In this document: positions 1 to 9,003 of the stretch, one piece after another | Position numbering within the stretch: the first letter of the stretch is position 1 | Layout of the letters: every line of letters begins with the position of its first letter | From: Microcoleus vaginatus HSN003 | GTDB taxonomy: Bacteria > Cyanobacteriota > Cyanobacteriia > Cyanobacteriales > Microcoleaceae | Reading direction: 5' to 3' | Length of the DNA stretch: 64,000 bases | NCBI RefSeq assembly: GCF_022701255.1 | Contig: NZ_CP031705.1 | Location: forward strand, 6,386,001 to 6,450,000 | Program-made: the position numbers and the translations under genes | Notes under the pieces: generated by a model | Databases searched by the model: none | The model's input: only the letters and a program-made list of their open reading frames with translations | What the model was told of the DNA's origin: nothing

Positions 1-34
1 TAACCAATGACCAATGACGACTGATTTTATATTC

Positions 35-119
35 AAAAAAGAATGCAACTTTAGACAAGCTCGAAACCTGGAGATTCATCATTCATAGCCCATCTAAAAT
101 CTAAAATCTAAAATGGTAT
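35..119. repeat. Dispersed repeat ending in AATCTAA heptamers (copy 1)
   Basis: A stretch containing AAAAAAGAATGCAACT, then TAGACAAGCTCGAAACC, then several ATCTAAA heptamers just downstream of the first gene. A diverged copy with the same order of blocks occurs at 56643-56747. The heptamers are the short tandemly repeated repetitive (STRR) type known from filamentous cyanobacteria. No coding function is seen. Confidence 0.5.
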
Positions 120-121
120 GA

Positions 122-535
122 CTATCGCCAATAAGGTCGGCCTTTCCAAAAAACTCCCACCGTAACTCCGATTAGTGCAGCTTCCGATAAACTTGCTAAT
201 AAAGGAGGTATGGGTAGGAATGACTTTAACACCAAACCCAAGAGTACGCACAAAACTAAAACCCACAAACTAATTCGGTTGAGCAAAAATTGTTGTTGCC
301 AATACTCTAAAAAGTACACTGCTAAAGCTCCCATGCCCACTGCAGCAGCGAAAGGTATCAATGTCCCGAGGGAGGAGCCGTAAAGAAGCGTCACGACGTT
401 GCGGATTGGCCGCGATTGCGTGAAACCCCAGGCTAAAAATAACTCCAATCCAAGCACGATGCAGTTGACGAGGGCGGCAATTTGCAGCATTTCTCGCCAA
501 GGTAAAAGCTTTAAGCGCCGAAGAAAATTACTCAC
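122..535 (-). CDS. Hypothetical four-helix membrane protein
   Basis: This 137-residue protein starts with GTG. It has a basic N-terminus (about residues 1-15, rich in Arg and Lys) and four strongly hydrophobic segments, roughly at residues 17-36, 55-74, 86-105 and 112-130, so it is very probably an inner or thylakoid membrane protein. I recognise no family or catalytic motif. It stands alone on the minus strand, separated from the next gene by about 165 bp without obvious signals. The codon pattern and consistent hydrophobic helices support it as a real gene; the overlapping frames in this interval do not look protein-like. Function unknown. Confidence 0.65.
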   Translation of the reverse strand: MSNFLRRLKLLPWREMLQIAALVNCIVLGLELFLAWGFTQSRPIRNVVTLLYGSSLGTLIPFAAAVGMGALAVYFLEYWQQQFLLNRISLWVLVLCVLLGLVLKSFLPIPPLLASLSEAALIGVTVGVFWKGRPYWR

Positions 536-700
536 GATCGGCAGATTAGGTAGGTTGCTTTGATTTTATAACAGTTTTGCCCTGGCGATCGACCTTTGAG
601 GCCAGTTTGTAAAGTAAAATAAACATAGAGGGCAGTCTCTTGACAAATTAACCCAGAGCATCTGCCTGCTAGTTGTTGGAACCGTGAAAGGAAAAAAGTT

Positions 701-907
701 ATGGTGGAGAACACTGTCGATTGTGCTGTGGCTTGCGTCAATGGCTGCGTTCTGGGCGACAAGTGCCCGAAGCGGGAATACGCAGAAGCAACGTCTAACT
801 TTATTGAAAATACTTCTCTGGATAAAATCCTAGAAATAGCAGAGGAAGCGGTGAGAAGGAAACGGACGGAACCCCCCAAATGGATAATCCCTGATTTTCC
901 CGAATAG
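701..907 (+). CDS. Small Cys-rich conserved hypothetical protein
   Basis: This 68-residue protein has an ATG start preceded by a purine-rich GGAAAAAAG. Four cysteines lie close together in the N-terminal third (C8, C12, C16, C22), with spacing that could bind a metal or form a small disulfide knot. A charged amphipathic helix follows (about residues 35-55), then a Pro- and Trp-containing tail. I recall similar small Cys-containing proteins from cyanobacterial genomes but know no function. A strong HIP1-based hairpin terminator follows immediately, supporting a monocistronic transcript. Confidence 0.6.
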   Translation: MVENTVDCAVACVNGCVLGDKCPKREYAEATSNFIENTSLDKILEIAEEAVRRKRTEPPKWIIPDFPE

Positions 908-923
908 CATTAGCCTCCGAATT

Positions 924-965
924 AAAAAGCGATCGCCCTTTTGAAAATGGCGATCGCTTTTTGTA
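924..965 (+). terminator. Rho-independent terminator built on a HIP1 palindrome
   Basis: The arms AAAAAGCGATCGCC (924-937) and GGCGATCGCTTTTT (949-962) form a perfect 14-bp stem with an 11-nt loop and a T-rich 3' side. It lies 17 bp after the stop of the small Cys-rich gene. The stem core is the HIP1 octamer, and the A/T ends make it potentially bidirectional. Confidence 0.8.
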
Positions 966-1145
966 TTCCCAATGAAATAGCTAATCCGAATCAATATATT
1001 TCCTGGGATAGAAGCTAAAAGCTTAAATAGTAATTACAATACCACTTAATTATAGCCAGCGGCAATTACTAAAAACAATTCAGTTAAAGCCAAATTCGGA
1101 CATTTTTAATTTAATTGAGTTCAAAAACAAACAGGAGCAAGTATC

Positions 1146-1568
1146 GTGGCACAGCAAAAGAAAAGCAACGCAAAAACAACAACAGAACGCGATAATTTGG
1201 GCGATTTGCCTCAAGAAATTACCGAATCTTACGGTACCGGCATCATCGATCAACCGGGATTGAGCCAAGACGACATAACAACCCTGCAGGACAGCAGTTC
1301 GGACTACTCTTCCACCAGTGCCCAAATCGGCGGCGAGGATGGCGATCCGGCTGCGGAACAAGAAAGTGCCACTGGCGAGCAATCGGTGGGCGGAACCGCG
1401 CCTACTCCCGACCTGGATATGGTTGACGAACTGGGAGCCGCTGCGGGCATAGAAATGCCCGATGGCGCTATTTTGCACACAACAGATATGCTTGAACATC
1501 GAGATGAAAGTCGCTGGGAATTAGACCCTAGTTCTGCGGAAGATTATCAGGAACGACCGGATTTCTAG
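1146..1568 (+). CDS. DUF6335 family protein
   Basis: This 140-residue acidic, hydrophilic protein starts with GTG, and AGGAG lies nine bases upstream of it. The order of conserved blocks fits the cyanobacterial DUF6335 family: LPQEITESYGTGI near residue 21, a Gly/Glu-rich low-complexity middle, GGTAPTPDLDMVDELGAAAG around residues 79-98, and a C-terminal block ending in SRWELDPSSAEDYQER. There is no signal peptide or membrane segment, so it is probably cytoplasmic and partly disordered. The molecular function of the family is not known to me. It stands alone. Confidence 0.8.
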   Translation: MAQQKKSNAKTTTERDNLGDLPQEITESYGTGIIDQPGLSQDDITTLQDSSSDYSSTSAQIGGEDGDPAAEQESATGEQSVGGTAPTPDLDMVDELGAAAGIEMPDGAILHTTDMLEHRDESRWELDPSSAEDYQERPDF

Positions 1569-1658
1569 GTCTATTTTTAACCCAAAAATAGGTAGTATAA
1601 TAGGAGCGGGTTGACCATTATCCATACTTCATCTGCCAAGTATTTGTAAATCCGCCCC

Positions 1659-2036
1659 TCATCGCTTTTGCTCTCGAAGCACATATCCAACTCCCCGAAC
1701 AGTATGCAGCAGGCGTTTTGAGTTACTTGCTTATAACTTAATCCGCAACGCACGAATATACACTTCAATAATATTTGACTCGCCCATAAAATCGTAACCC
1801 CATACTTTTTCGGGAATTCGGTCGCCGGTAATTACTTGACGGGGATTTTACAGCCTAAATTCTAACAAATCCAACTATTTGGCGGTGAGTTCAATTAGTT
1901 GATTGCCTCCCTAAACTTCAGGGGTTAAACCGTTCCAAATTAAGTCTTCAAATTATAACTTATCCGGCTCATTTAGTTGAGTTCGGCGCAGAAGTGATTT
2001 CACTCCCGCTAGGAGTTCTTCAATACTGAAAGGCTA
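1659..2036 (-). pseudogene. Decayed OmpR/PhoB-type response regulator (C-terminal half)
   Basis: Read on the minus strand in one continuous frame, the region encodes the end of a receiver domain (PFSIEELLAGVKSLLRR) and then a winged-helix domain with NPRQVITGDRIPEKVWG, YDFMGESNIIEVYIRALRI and RLLHTVRGVGYVLREQKR. These are hallmark blocks of OmpR-family regulators. At least six in-frame stops interrupt it: near 1731, 1848, 1875, 1911 and 1953, plus TAG at 2034-2036 where the conserved receiver Lys before Pro-Phe would be. No frameshift was needed to join the blocks. Upstream of 2036 similarity fades, so the phospho-acceptor region is lost or unrecognisable. It is a dead gene unless stops are recoded, for which there is no sign. 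Confidence 0.85.
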
Positions 2037-2237
2037 GTAACATATAGGCTCAAAGTGATGCAGGGAATTAGTCGCTAACCAACACTGACATTACCGCCAG
2101 CAGTTTTCATTTCCCTGAGAACAAGGTAATTGTAATTGCTGCATTGCGTAATTGAGAAACCTGTAGCTCACCCAACTGACAACTGCTATATCTTCTTATT
2201 GCTCAACATCTCCCGTGAATTACCCCTCATAAAGCGT

Positions 2238-2303
2238 GTTTGTAGTCAGGACTTTAGCCCTCTATATGGGGGTTAATAATCACTATTAGTCCTGACTACA
2301 AAC
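2238..2303. repeat. Inverted repeat element, 16-bp perfect arms
   Basis: GTTTGTAGTCAGGACT at 2238-2253 is the exact reverse complement of AGTCCTGACTACAAAC at 2288-2303, with a 34-nt spacer. It lies between the response-regulator pseudogene and the DUF4079 gene. It could act as a hairpin in RNA or be a small palindromic mobile relic. No clear target duplication flanks it. Confidence 0.75.
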
Positions 2304-2390
2304 TTAGTGTGCTTAGATCACCGGGTATGATATTATGTATCGCAAAAACCGGGTTGATGAAGCCAACCCTCCTCAACAAAAAGCTGATCT

Positions 2391-3092
2391 ATGGAATTTA
2401 AAGATTTTCTGGCTTTGCTGCATCCTATTTTAGCTGTAGCGATTGTTTTTCCTATGCTTGGTGTTGTTCTCAATATGGCGTGGCAAACTATGCAGCGTCG
2501 GAAGCAAATTGCGATCGACACCAAGAGCAAAATTCCACCTGTAGTCGGTCCAGAACACGTCAAAGCCGGTCGAATTCTGTCAGGTTCTGTGGTAGGAGTG
2601 ACGTTGTTGGGTCTAGCCTACCCGATTTTTGAGCATATTTTGAGCAAGGATGTTTGGAGCAAAAACTCGTTTCAGGTCATTTTCATTGTGCTGATGTTTG
2701 TTGCAACTGTCGCCTCTTTCGTCATGCTATATCGAGCTACACCCGCTTTATGGCGCGGCATATTTGCGACCCTCACAGGTACTGGTTTGGTGATTCTTGG
2801 CAGTCAAGATGGCGTTTATCGACGAACCAATGAATGGTATTGGTCTCACTACTACATTGGCATCACCGCTGCGCTAATTATGGTTTTCTCCCTTGCCATC
2901 ATTGAAGACATTTACAAAGACCGCTCAAATCGCTGGCGCACTATCCATGTCATCTTGAGCTCGATCGCGGTTCTGCTCTTTTTTGGACAGGGAATGACCG
3001 GAACCAGGGATTTATTAGAAATTCCTCTGAACTGGCAGAAACCCTATATTTATACCTGTGATTTCACCAATAAGACCTGCCCAAAGCCGTGA
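2391..3092 (+). CDS. DUF4079 family membrane protein
   Basis: This 233-residue integral membrane protein has about six hydrophobic segments (near residues 10-29, 62-82, 92-112, 120-138, 150-170 and 183-202). The layout, with an N-terminal LHPILAVAIVFPMLG block, an HYYIGI segment and a short Cys-containing tail, fits the DUF4079 family of cyanobacteria and plastids. His residues near helix ends (LLHP, SHYY, TIHV) resemble a cytochrome b561-like heme fold, but heme binding here is an inference. The gene is monocistronic and is preceded by a 16-bp inverted repeat. Confidence 0.75.
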   Translation: MEFKDFLALLHPILAVAIVFPMLGVVLNMAWQTMQRRKQIAIDTKSKIPPVVGPEHVKAGRILSGSVVGVTLLGLAYPIFEHILSKDVWSKNSFQVIFIVLMFVATVASFVMLYRATPALWRGIFATLTGTGLVILGSQDGVYRRTNEWYWSHYYIGITAALIMVFSLAIIEDIYKDRSNRWRTIHVILSSIAVLLFFGQGMTGTRDLLEIPLNWQKPYIYTCDFTNKTCPKP

Positions 3093-3250
3093 GCGATCGC
3101 ATTACTTCGATATTCAAGTCTAAAATTAGTATAAATTACAGCAATAAACCGGGTTTCTGAATGTAACAAAGTTCTGGTAATCACAGGAATGAGAACGCGA
3201 AACCGAGTTTATGATACCCGGATTGCGTCCGTCATAATCTGTCACCAATC

Positions 3251-4129
3251 TTAATCATTGCGAGCCAAACCCTGAAGACTAACTTGCAAAATCGACAAAC
3301 CCAAAATCAGCAAAAACAAAACCAGCCCGATCGTACAAGCATAGCCAATTTCCAAATCCTTAAAAGCCCGCTCGTAAAGATAATAAACAACAGTCTTAGA
3401 ACTATTGCGAGGCCCGCCCTGAGTCATAATATAAACTTCTTCAAAAACCTTAGTAGCAGAAATCGCCGAAATTACCGCTACCAAAACTAGATACGGCTTC
3501 ATCAGCGGCACAGTAATATCCCAGTGCTTTCCCAAACCATCAGAACCATCAATAGCAGCCGCCTCATAAAGTTCTGCCGGAATAGCTTGCAGCCCTGCCA
3601 AGTAAATCACCATGTAATAACCCAATCCTTTCCAGATAGTAACTGCCATAACGCTAAAGATTGCTAACTTCGGATTAGCCAACCAAGAAACAGGAGGTAA
3701 ACCCAACAATTCCCCCAACTGATTCAGCAGTCCAGTCTCAGCAAACAGCCACTTCCAAGCAATCCCGGCGACAACCATTGAAATCACCGCCGGTGTGTAG
3801 TATGCTGCTCGAAACCAGTTCATCCCCTTAAGTTTTTGGTTGCACAAAATCGCCATTCCCAACGGTAGAACAACCAATACAGGCACAACGCAGGTGAGAT
3901 ACAGCAGCGTATTCGTCAAAGTTTGCCAAAATGTGCGATCGCCCCACAACCTCTCAAAATTCTTCAAACCCACCCACTGCGGCATTTGAGTTAAATCATA
4001 TTCGTAATTAGTAAAACTCAAATAAAAAGCTTGCACCGCCGGCCACAAAACAGTCAAACTTAAAATAAATAAAGCCGGAAGTAAAAACAAATAAGGAGTC
4101 AGGTTTCGTCGGAAAAAACTCACAGACAT
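3251..4129 (-). CDS. Sugar ABC transporter permease (MalF/UgpA type)
   Basis: This 292-residue binding-protein-dependent transport permease has six predicted membrane helices. The N-terminal helix (about 12-33) is followed by a periplasmic loop, and the cytoplasmic EAA loop is clear at about residues 190-210 (EAAAIDGSDGLGKHWDITVP), which docks to the ATPase. The family imports oligosaccharides or glycerol phosphates across the inner membrane together with a second permease, a solute-binding protein and a MalK-type ATPase. None of these partners is encoded in the window, so the substrate cannot be called. Cyanobacteria often scatter such subunits, so an orphan gene need not be defective. Confidence 0.88.
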   Translation of the reverse strand: MSVSFFRRNLTPYLFLLPALFILSLTVLWPAVQAFYLSFTNYEYDLTQMPQWVGLKNFERLWGDRTFWQTLTNTLLYLTCVVPVLVVLPLGMAILCNQKLKGMNWFRAAYYTPAVISMVVAGIAWKWLFAETGLLNQLGELLGLPPVSWLANPKLAIFSVMAVTIWKGLGYYMVIYLAGLQAIPAELYEAAAIDGSDGLGKHWDITVPLMKPYLVLVAVISAISATKVFEEVYIMTQGGPRNSSKTVVYYLYERAFKDLEIGYACTIGLVLFLLILGLSILQVSLQGLARND

Positions 4130-4192
4130 AAATTAGTTATTAGTTATTGGTTATTGTTTTACTCATCATACCAAATCTAGTTGCATCGGAAT

Positions 4193-4279
4193 GATTAAAC
4201 CGCGAAGAGCGCGAAGGAAGAATTGTATCTTTTTCTTTCTCTTCCTTCGCGTCCTTTGCCTCTTCGCGGTTCATTTAAT
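4193..4279. repeat. Palindromic CGCGAAG repeat with GATTAAA ends
   Basis: GATTAAACCGCGAAGAG at the left end and CTCTTCGCGGTT with ATTTAATC at the right end form a long imperfect hairpin, with inner arms GCGAAGGA and TCCTTCGC. A half copy of the same family (CCTTCGCG, CTTCGCGGTTCGTT) occurs near 11568-11600. It is a typical intergenic repeat of these genomes. Nothing coding is evident between 4130 and 4408. Confidence 0.65.
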
Positions 4280-4408
4280 CTTAGTCAATATTGGTTATCA
4301 CATAGCATTTATCAAAGAAGTGAGGTATGCTGGCAGGCGAGATACTTTTTCTCAATTACCCCTTACTAATCACCCAGCCTACCTCATTTTACTAAGAAGT
4401 GCTATATG

Positions 4409-5872
4409 TTATTTAACTCCCGCAAACAAACCCTGCCAGTCTCCGGGAGAACTGGCATTTTCCCCCTCTTTCACCTCAAAAGTAACGTTGCAAGCTTGCG
4501 GTTGTTCCAAAGCCTCCACGCACAATTCTGCAATATCTTCCCGACTGACTTTGCCCCTAATATTGTCTCCTTGCTCAAATATTAAAGCTTTGCCTCCCGG
4601 TTCTTCAGTCAAAGCGCAGGGTCTGACAATAGTATAAGGTATGCCGCTCGATCGCACACAATCTTCGCCTTTCAACTTCCAAGTCAAAATCCCTCCCAAC
4701 ATATCATTCATTCTGACGGCCGGCGGTTCTTCTTCCAAGTTAATTCCCGGGCGGCCCGGGCGGGTAACTCCTGCCGAACTCACCATCACAAATCGCGGCA
4801 AAGTCTGTCCCCCATAAGCTTTAATAGATTCTAACTCCAGTTGAAAAATACCCGGTGTAAATTTCGGGTTGAGCGCGCCGTCATATTCAAACTTGCTCAA
4901 CATTAACTGAAAAGAAAAAATACTGCTGCCATCAAATTTAGAGCCATCCTTAACAGTTTTCGCGCGGAATACTGGAATTAACTCATCAAAAGGAACGGTG
5001 ATAGTAATCCAGGTATTGTAAACAGTATCAAACGAATAGCAATAGCCAATTCCATCCCATTTAGCTTCGTTGCGGACAATCAATTTGTAGCGCTTACCGT
5101 CTCCTTTGACGCGCAGGTGGAAGCCGCTAAATCCTGTGAGATTGAGCGGAGTATCGAAGTTGCGGGTACGCACCGAAGCAAAGCCGCCCGAGTTGGCAGT
5201 AGAAACATTGCCTGTGAATATAGCTGTATTGTCTGTGAGTACGATCGAACTTTCGCTAGTGCCGCCCATCACGATGTCGTCCAGGGCCCCCCAAGTTTCT
5301 TTTAAATCTTGGCTGGGTTTTGTGAAGTCAAAAATTGTTTTGTCGCCTGGTTGAATTAGCTGGCGGCGAACAGCTTGGACTAAATTATTAAGGCCTTTGT
5401 ATTCTACAATTTCGGGAACATCCACAACTTCCGGCATATAAAATTTGATGCCTTGATAGTATTTTTCCCTGGTTGGCGTGTCTCCTTCTACTGGTTGAAC
5501 TTTGGTGCCGGTGCAGCATATCACTGCTTCCACACCCTCGGTTACTAGCGGTGTTAGCGTCTCTGGCAGAGTGATATCTCCTTCGACTAATTCTACATTT
5601 TGGCCGAGGATTTCTGTTGCTCTTTTAGTATCTCTGACGAGGCAGCGTACTTTATATCCCCGCTGTTGTAGCCGCTTGACAACTCGCTTCCCGACGCCGC
5701 CGGTGGCACCGGCTACCAGTATCAGTTTGGGTTGGTCTTTTTTAGTTTTGCTGCTGCTTCCAAACAGTTGTTGCAGCCAGCTAATGCTGCCAATGAAGGG
5801 AATGACGCCGAAATAAGCCAAGGTTTTGAGAAACCGGCCGGCATCCCATTGGGCGGTTTTTTTTTCAGTCAT
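4409..5872 (-). CDS. Atypical SDR with inserted CIA30 domain (HCF173-like)
   Basis: This 487-residue protein combines an NmrA/atypical SDR Rossmann fold with an inserted CIA30 domain. The nucleotide-binding motif GATGGVGKR lies at about residues 54-62. The SDR part runs to about residue 170, the CIA30 jelly roll occupies about 175-355 (start FDFTKPSQDLKETWGALDD), and the SDR resumes with LPRFVMVSSAGVTRPG to the end. This insertion order is the one seen in plant HCF173, which promotes psbA translation in chloroplasts; a photosystem II biogenesis role here is an inference. A short hydrophobic N-terminal stretch (about 14-30) may mediate membrane association. It is a single-gene unit. Confidence 0.82.
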   Translation of the reverse strand: MTEKKTAQWDAGRFLKTLAYFGVIPFIGSISWLQQLFGSSSKTKKDQPKLILVAGATGGVGKRVVKRLQQRGYKVRCLVRDTKRATEILGQNVELVEGDITLPETLTPLVTEGVEAVICCTGTKVQPVEGDTPTREKYYQGIKFYMPEVVDVPEIVEYKGLNNLVQAVRRQLIQPGDKTIFDFTKPSQDLKETWGALDDIVMGGTSESSIVLTDNTAIFTGNVSTANSGGFASVRTRNFDTPLNLTGFSGFHLRVKGDGKRYKLIVRNEAKWDGIGYCYSFDTVYNTWITITVPFDELIPVFRAKTVKDGSKFDGSSIFSFQLMLSKFEYDGALNPKFTPGIFQLELESIKAYGGQTLPRFVMVSSAGVTRPGRPGINLEEEPPAVRMNDMLGGILTWKLKGEDCVRSSGIPYTIVRPCALTEEPGGKALIFEQGDNIRGKVSREDIAELCVEALEQPQACNVTFEVKEGENASSPGDWQGLFAGVK

Positions 5873-5995
5873 ATTAGCTTCCTCTGAATTGCCTCAAATC
5901 TACTTAGCTGCTTTTGTATTTTAATCGAATTTTCGATTTGTGAATTTGGGCGATTTCCTAGCCTACCCTTCGGGAACCCCTGCGCGGACTTTTTT

Positions 5996-8518
5996 TCACT
6001 TGACAATGGGTGTGGGATGAGTTTGGCTCAAGGGAATCTCAATAATCAACTCGGTTCCCTCTCCGGGGGCAGAAATGCAAGTCAATTTGCCACCGTGTTG
6101 TTCTACAACAATTTCGTGGCTAATCGCCAAACCTATGCCCGCACCTTTGCCCACCTGTTTTGTGGTAAAAAACGGCTCAAAAATTTTTTGGCGAACTATT
6201 TGTGTCATGCCCCAACCGTTGTCCTTGATCCGAACGGCTACGGCTTTTTCTCCGGGACAAATTTCAGTCACGAGCCGAATTTGTCCGCACTTGACTGACT
6301 CTTCTTCGCCGGCGCAGTGCGACGATAAATTATTGTTGACAAAGCCATCTTCGAGAGCATCAATTGCATTTGTCAGTACATTCATAAATACTTGGTTGAT
6401 TTGAACTGCGTAACACTCAACCAAAGGCAGAGAGCCATATTCTTTGATGAGATGAATTGCTGGGCGATCGGGCTTCGGTTTTAGTCGGTTGCTCAAAATC
6501 AGCAAAGCACTGTCCAATCCGTCATGAAGGTCAACTGGTTTAATCTCGGCTTCATCAATTCTTGAAAAGTTTCGCAGCGACTGAACTATCTCGCGGATGC
6601 GGTTAGCTCCTACTTTCATTGAACCCACCAACTTCGGTAAGTCTTCCACTATAAACTCTAATTCTACGGCTTCTATTTCTGCCTGAATTTCTGGGGAAGG
6701 CGATGGATAGTGCTGCTCGTAAAGCTGCAATAAATTGATGAGTTTTTGAGTGTATTCGTTGGCATAGCTAAGATTTCCGTAGATGAAGTTAATCGGGTTA
6801 GTGACTTCATAAGCTACAGCCGCCACCAACTGTCCTAAACTTGACATTCTTTCGCTTTGCACCAATTGAGTTTGCGCCCGCTGAAGCTCGGACATTGCTG
6901 TTTTTAAATTAGCTGTTTTTTCGCGTTCTCTGGCGACTGAGGCTTCTAGTGCTGTATTTAATTTTTCGAGTTTTTCGGCTTGGCGCAGCACTATATTAAT
7001 CATTGCTTTTTTCAGTTCCAATGCAGCGTCTATTTCGCATTGTTTCCAAGGCAACGATTTGCACCTAACATTTTCTTGCCACAGCTCGAAGGATTTCCGA
7101 GGAGACAGTCGCTGGGTGCCATTTTCATCTGTTTCAACTCGTTTATTGGGGTTGCCTCCCCAATTCACGGTCTTAATTACTTCCGGGCGAAACCACAAAA
7201 CGTATATTTTATGAGTCGGCGATATTGGTATAGCCAAACACCCGCTGGCCGTGTCTTTAAGTTCCTCAGCTTCTGGATAGTATTTGGTCAGTGAGTCTGT
7301 ATAAAAAATTTCTTTACTTAAATGCTTTTGCACCCACTGAGTTAAGTATTTGAGGGATTCTCCTTGAGGTGTTTGCCCGACTCGATAGCAATTGTCTCCA
7401 AATACTATGGCGGCTCCCTGGGCGTTGACTGCTTCTAGCAAATTATGCTGACATTTAACTAACACTTGTGACAAGTTTTCGGAGGTGGAAATGTCTTCAA
7501 AAATCTTGGTTTGAATAGATTTTAAGTGTAGTTGGTAGTCGTAGTCTTCGTTGCCTTCTTTTGATTGCAGTTCTAATGACATTACTTGCCCGATAAATTC
7601 GCAGGCGGCGCGCAATTCATAGTTGAGGTATTTTGGTGTATAGTGGTGGCAAGCAATCAATCCCCACAGTTTTTTGTCTTTGATTAACGAGATTGACATC
7701 GAAGCTGCAACGCCCATATTTTGCAGGTATTCTATGTGAATGGGAGAAACGCTTCTTAACACGCTGAAACTTAGGTCTTGGGGCTGGGTGCTAACAGCAG
7801 TGTTTCCTGAAACAAGGGGGACTGGTTGATAATTAATATCTGGGATTAACCTCAGCCAATTTAACGCATACAGTTGTCGGGCTTGTGTGGGGATATCTGA
7901 GCTGGGGTAGTTTAATCCTAAGAAGGGACTCAGCTTTTCTGCTTTGTCTTCAGCGATCACAGCGCCGTTGCCTTCGTAGTCAAATTGATAGAGCATAACT
8001 CGATCAAAACCAGAGATTTTTCTGACTTCTTCTACAGTTGTTTGAGATAATTCCTTGAGATTTTGGGCGTTTTGAATTTTGCTGACAGTGGCTCTCACTG
8101 AATGATAAAAGCTAAAAACAGAAATATTTTCTTGGCTGGTGGCTAATTCTAACTCCACCATCAAAACTTCTTCGACGCGGTGAAGGATGCAGTCAAACTC
8201 TAAAGATTTACCTGCTTTTTTGACAGAAAGTTTAATGGGATTAACGGTTTTTAAGTTTTCATTCTGCAAACAGGCCTTGAGTTTTTTTAGTTGAACTCGA
8301 TTGAATAATAAGCTCAAATCTTGACCGATCGCACTTTCGGCATCGATTCCTAACAAATCTTGGGTATTTTCGCTGACTTGCACTATTTCTAGTTGAGGTT
8401 CTCGTACAACAAGTAGCACTCCGTGTGGCTGAATATGTCCCGGTATGTGAATGGGTTCTCTGTCGCAGTTTGTCAAGTCAACTTCTTCGAGTGCGGGAAT
8501 TGTGATTTGTCGATCCAT
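5996..8518 (-). CDS. Bacteriophytochrome-like sensor kinase lacking the phospho-acceptor His
   Basis: I use the ATG at 8518 (840 residues); a TTG 19 codons upstream is possible. Order of domains: PAS (about 10-110), GAF (about 125-315), PHY (about 325-510), coiled coil, HisKA-like (about 555-625) and HATPase (about 680-835). Cys18 in NCDREPIHIPG is the biliverdin-attaching position of bacteriophytochromes, while the Cph1-type GAF cysteine is absent (SVSPIHIEYL). The GAF keeps a PSSDIP motif and the PHY tongue keeps PRKSF. The H-box reads VAAVAYEVTNPINFIYG, so Tyr570 stands where His should be. The ATPase motifs NVLTNAIDAL, IKDNGWGM and GKGAGIGLA look intact. It probably senses red/far-red light, but canonical autophosphorylation is unlikely. 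No cognate regulator is adjacent. Confidence 0.92.
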   Translation of the reverse strand: MDRQITIPALEEVDLTNCDREPIHIPGHIQPHGVLLVVREPQLEIVQVSENTQDLLGIDAESAIGQDLSLLFNRVQLKKLKACLQNENLKTVNPIKLSVKKAGKSLEFDCILHRVEEVLMVELELATSQENISVFSFYHSVRATVSKIQNAQNLKELSQTTVEEVRKISGFDRVMLYQFDYEGNGAVIAEDKAEKLSPFLGLNYPSSDIPTQARQLYALNWLRLIPDINYQPVPLVSGNTAVSTQPQDLSFSVLRSVSPIHIEYLQNMGVAASMSISLIKDKKLWGLIACHHYTPKYLNYELRAACEFIGQVMSLELQSKEGNEDYDYQLHLKSIQTKIFEDISTSENLSQVLVKCQHNLLEAVNAQGAAIVFGDNCYRVGQTPQGESLKYLTQWVQKHLSKEIFYTDSLTKYYPEAEELKDTASGCLAIPISPTHKIYVLWFRPEVIKTVNWGGNPNKRVETDENGTQRLSPRKSFELWQENVRCKSLPWKQCEIDAALELKKAMINIVLRQAEKLEKLNTALEASVAREREKTANLKTAMSELQRAQTQLVQSERMSSLGQLVAAVAYEVTNPINFIYGNLSYANEYTQKLINLLQLYEQHYPSPSPEIQAEIEAVELEFIVEDLPKLVGSMKVGANRIREIVQSLRNFSRIDEAEIKPVDLHDGLDSALLILSNRLKPKPDRPAIHLIKEYGSLPLVECYAVQINQVFMNVLTNAIDALEDGFVNNNLSSHCAGEEESVKCGQIRLVTEICPGEKAVAVRIKDNGWGMTQIVRQKIFEPFFTTKQVGKGAGIGLAISHEIVVEQHGGKLTCISAPGEGTELIIEIPLSQTHPTPIVK

Positions 8519-8575
8519 TTTCTTTGTCTTCCGCTGTAAACGAGAGGGTTCTATTGATTTGAGATTTGAGAGCAA

Positions 8576-9003
8576 ATTGGCTTTTCTATAATAATCTCAT
8601 ATTGTTCGATCGCATCACGCCTCGATCCCTTGATGGACACGGAGAATCAATCATCCGATAATCAGCGAATCAAAAATGATTTAGTCAAAAATCAGCGTGC
8701 CGTATTTATGGCTGTGAGACCAGCCTCAGCCTTCTAGAAATTTTACCGAATTGGCTCTTCTATACTAGGGCTCCCCGATGTTAATTATCATAGCAATTCT
8801 TGCCATTCTTCAAGTAGGTTTAATAATTTTCCCAAACTTTAATATGTGTGGTAAAATTTGGCCTGCTGGCAAAGGAGGAGAGAAATGCGTCTCCAGAGCG
8901 GCCTAATTACTGAAATATTAAGTTAAAGTAAGGGTGACAAGATCTGAAAGTCAAGTCACGCTAAGCTCTTTAAGTATATCCAACAGGCCCGACAATTAGA
9001 CTG
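8576..9003. other. Intergenic region without recognised gene
   Basis: About 430 bp between divergently transcribed genes. It should hold the promoters of the phytochrome gene and the following small membrane protein gene. I see no open frame with protein-like composition, no strong inverted repeat and no regulator site I can name. Confidence 0.5.

Noticed and set aside
1659..2036. Stop-codon recoding in the response regulator
   Set aside because: All neighbouring genes use normal stops and the receiver half is eroded, so gene decay explains it.
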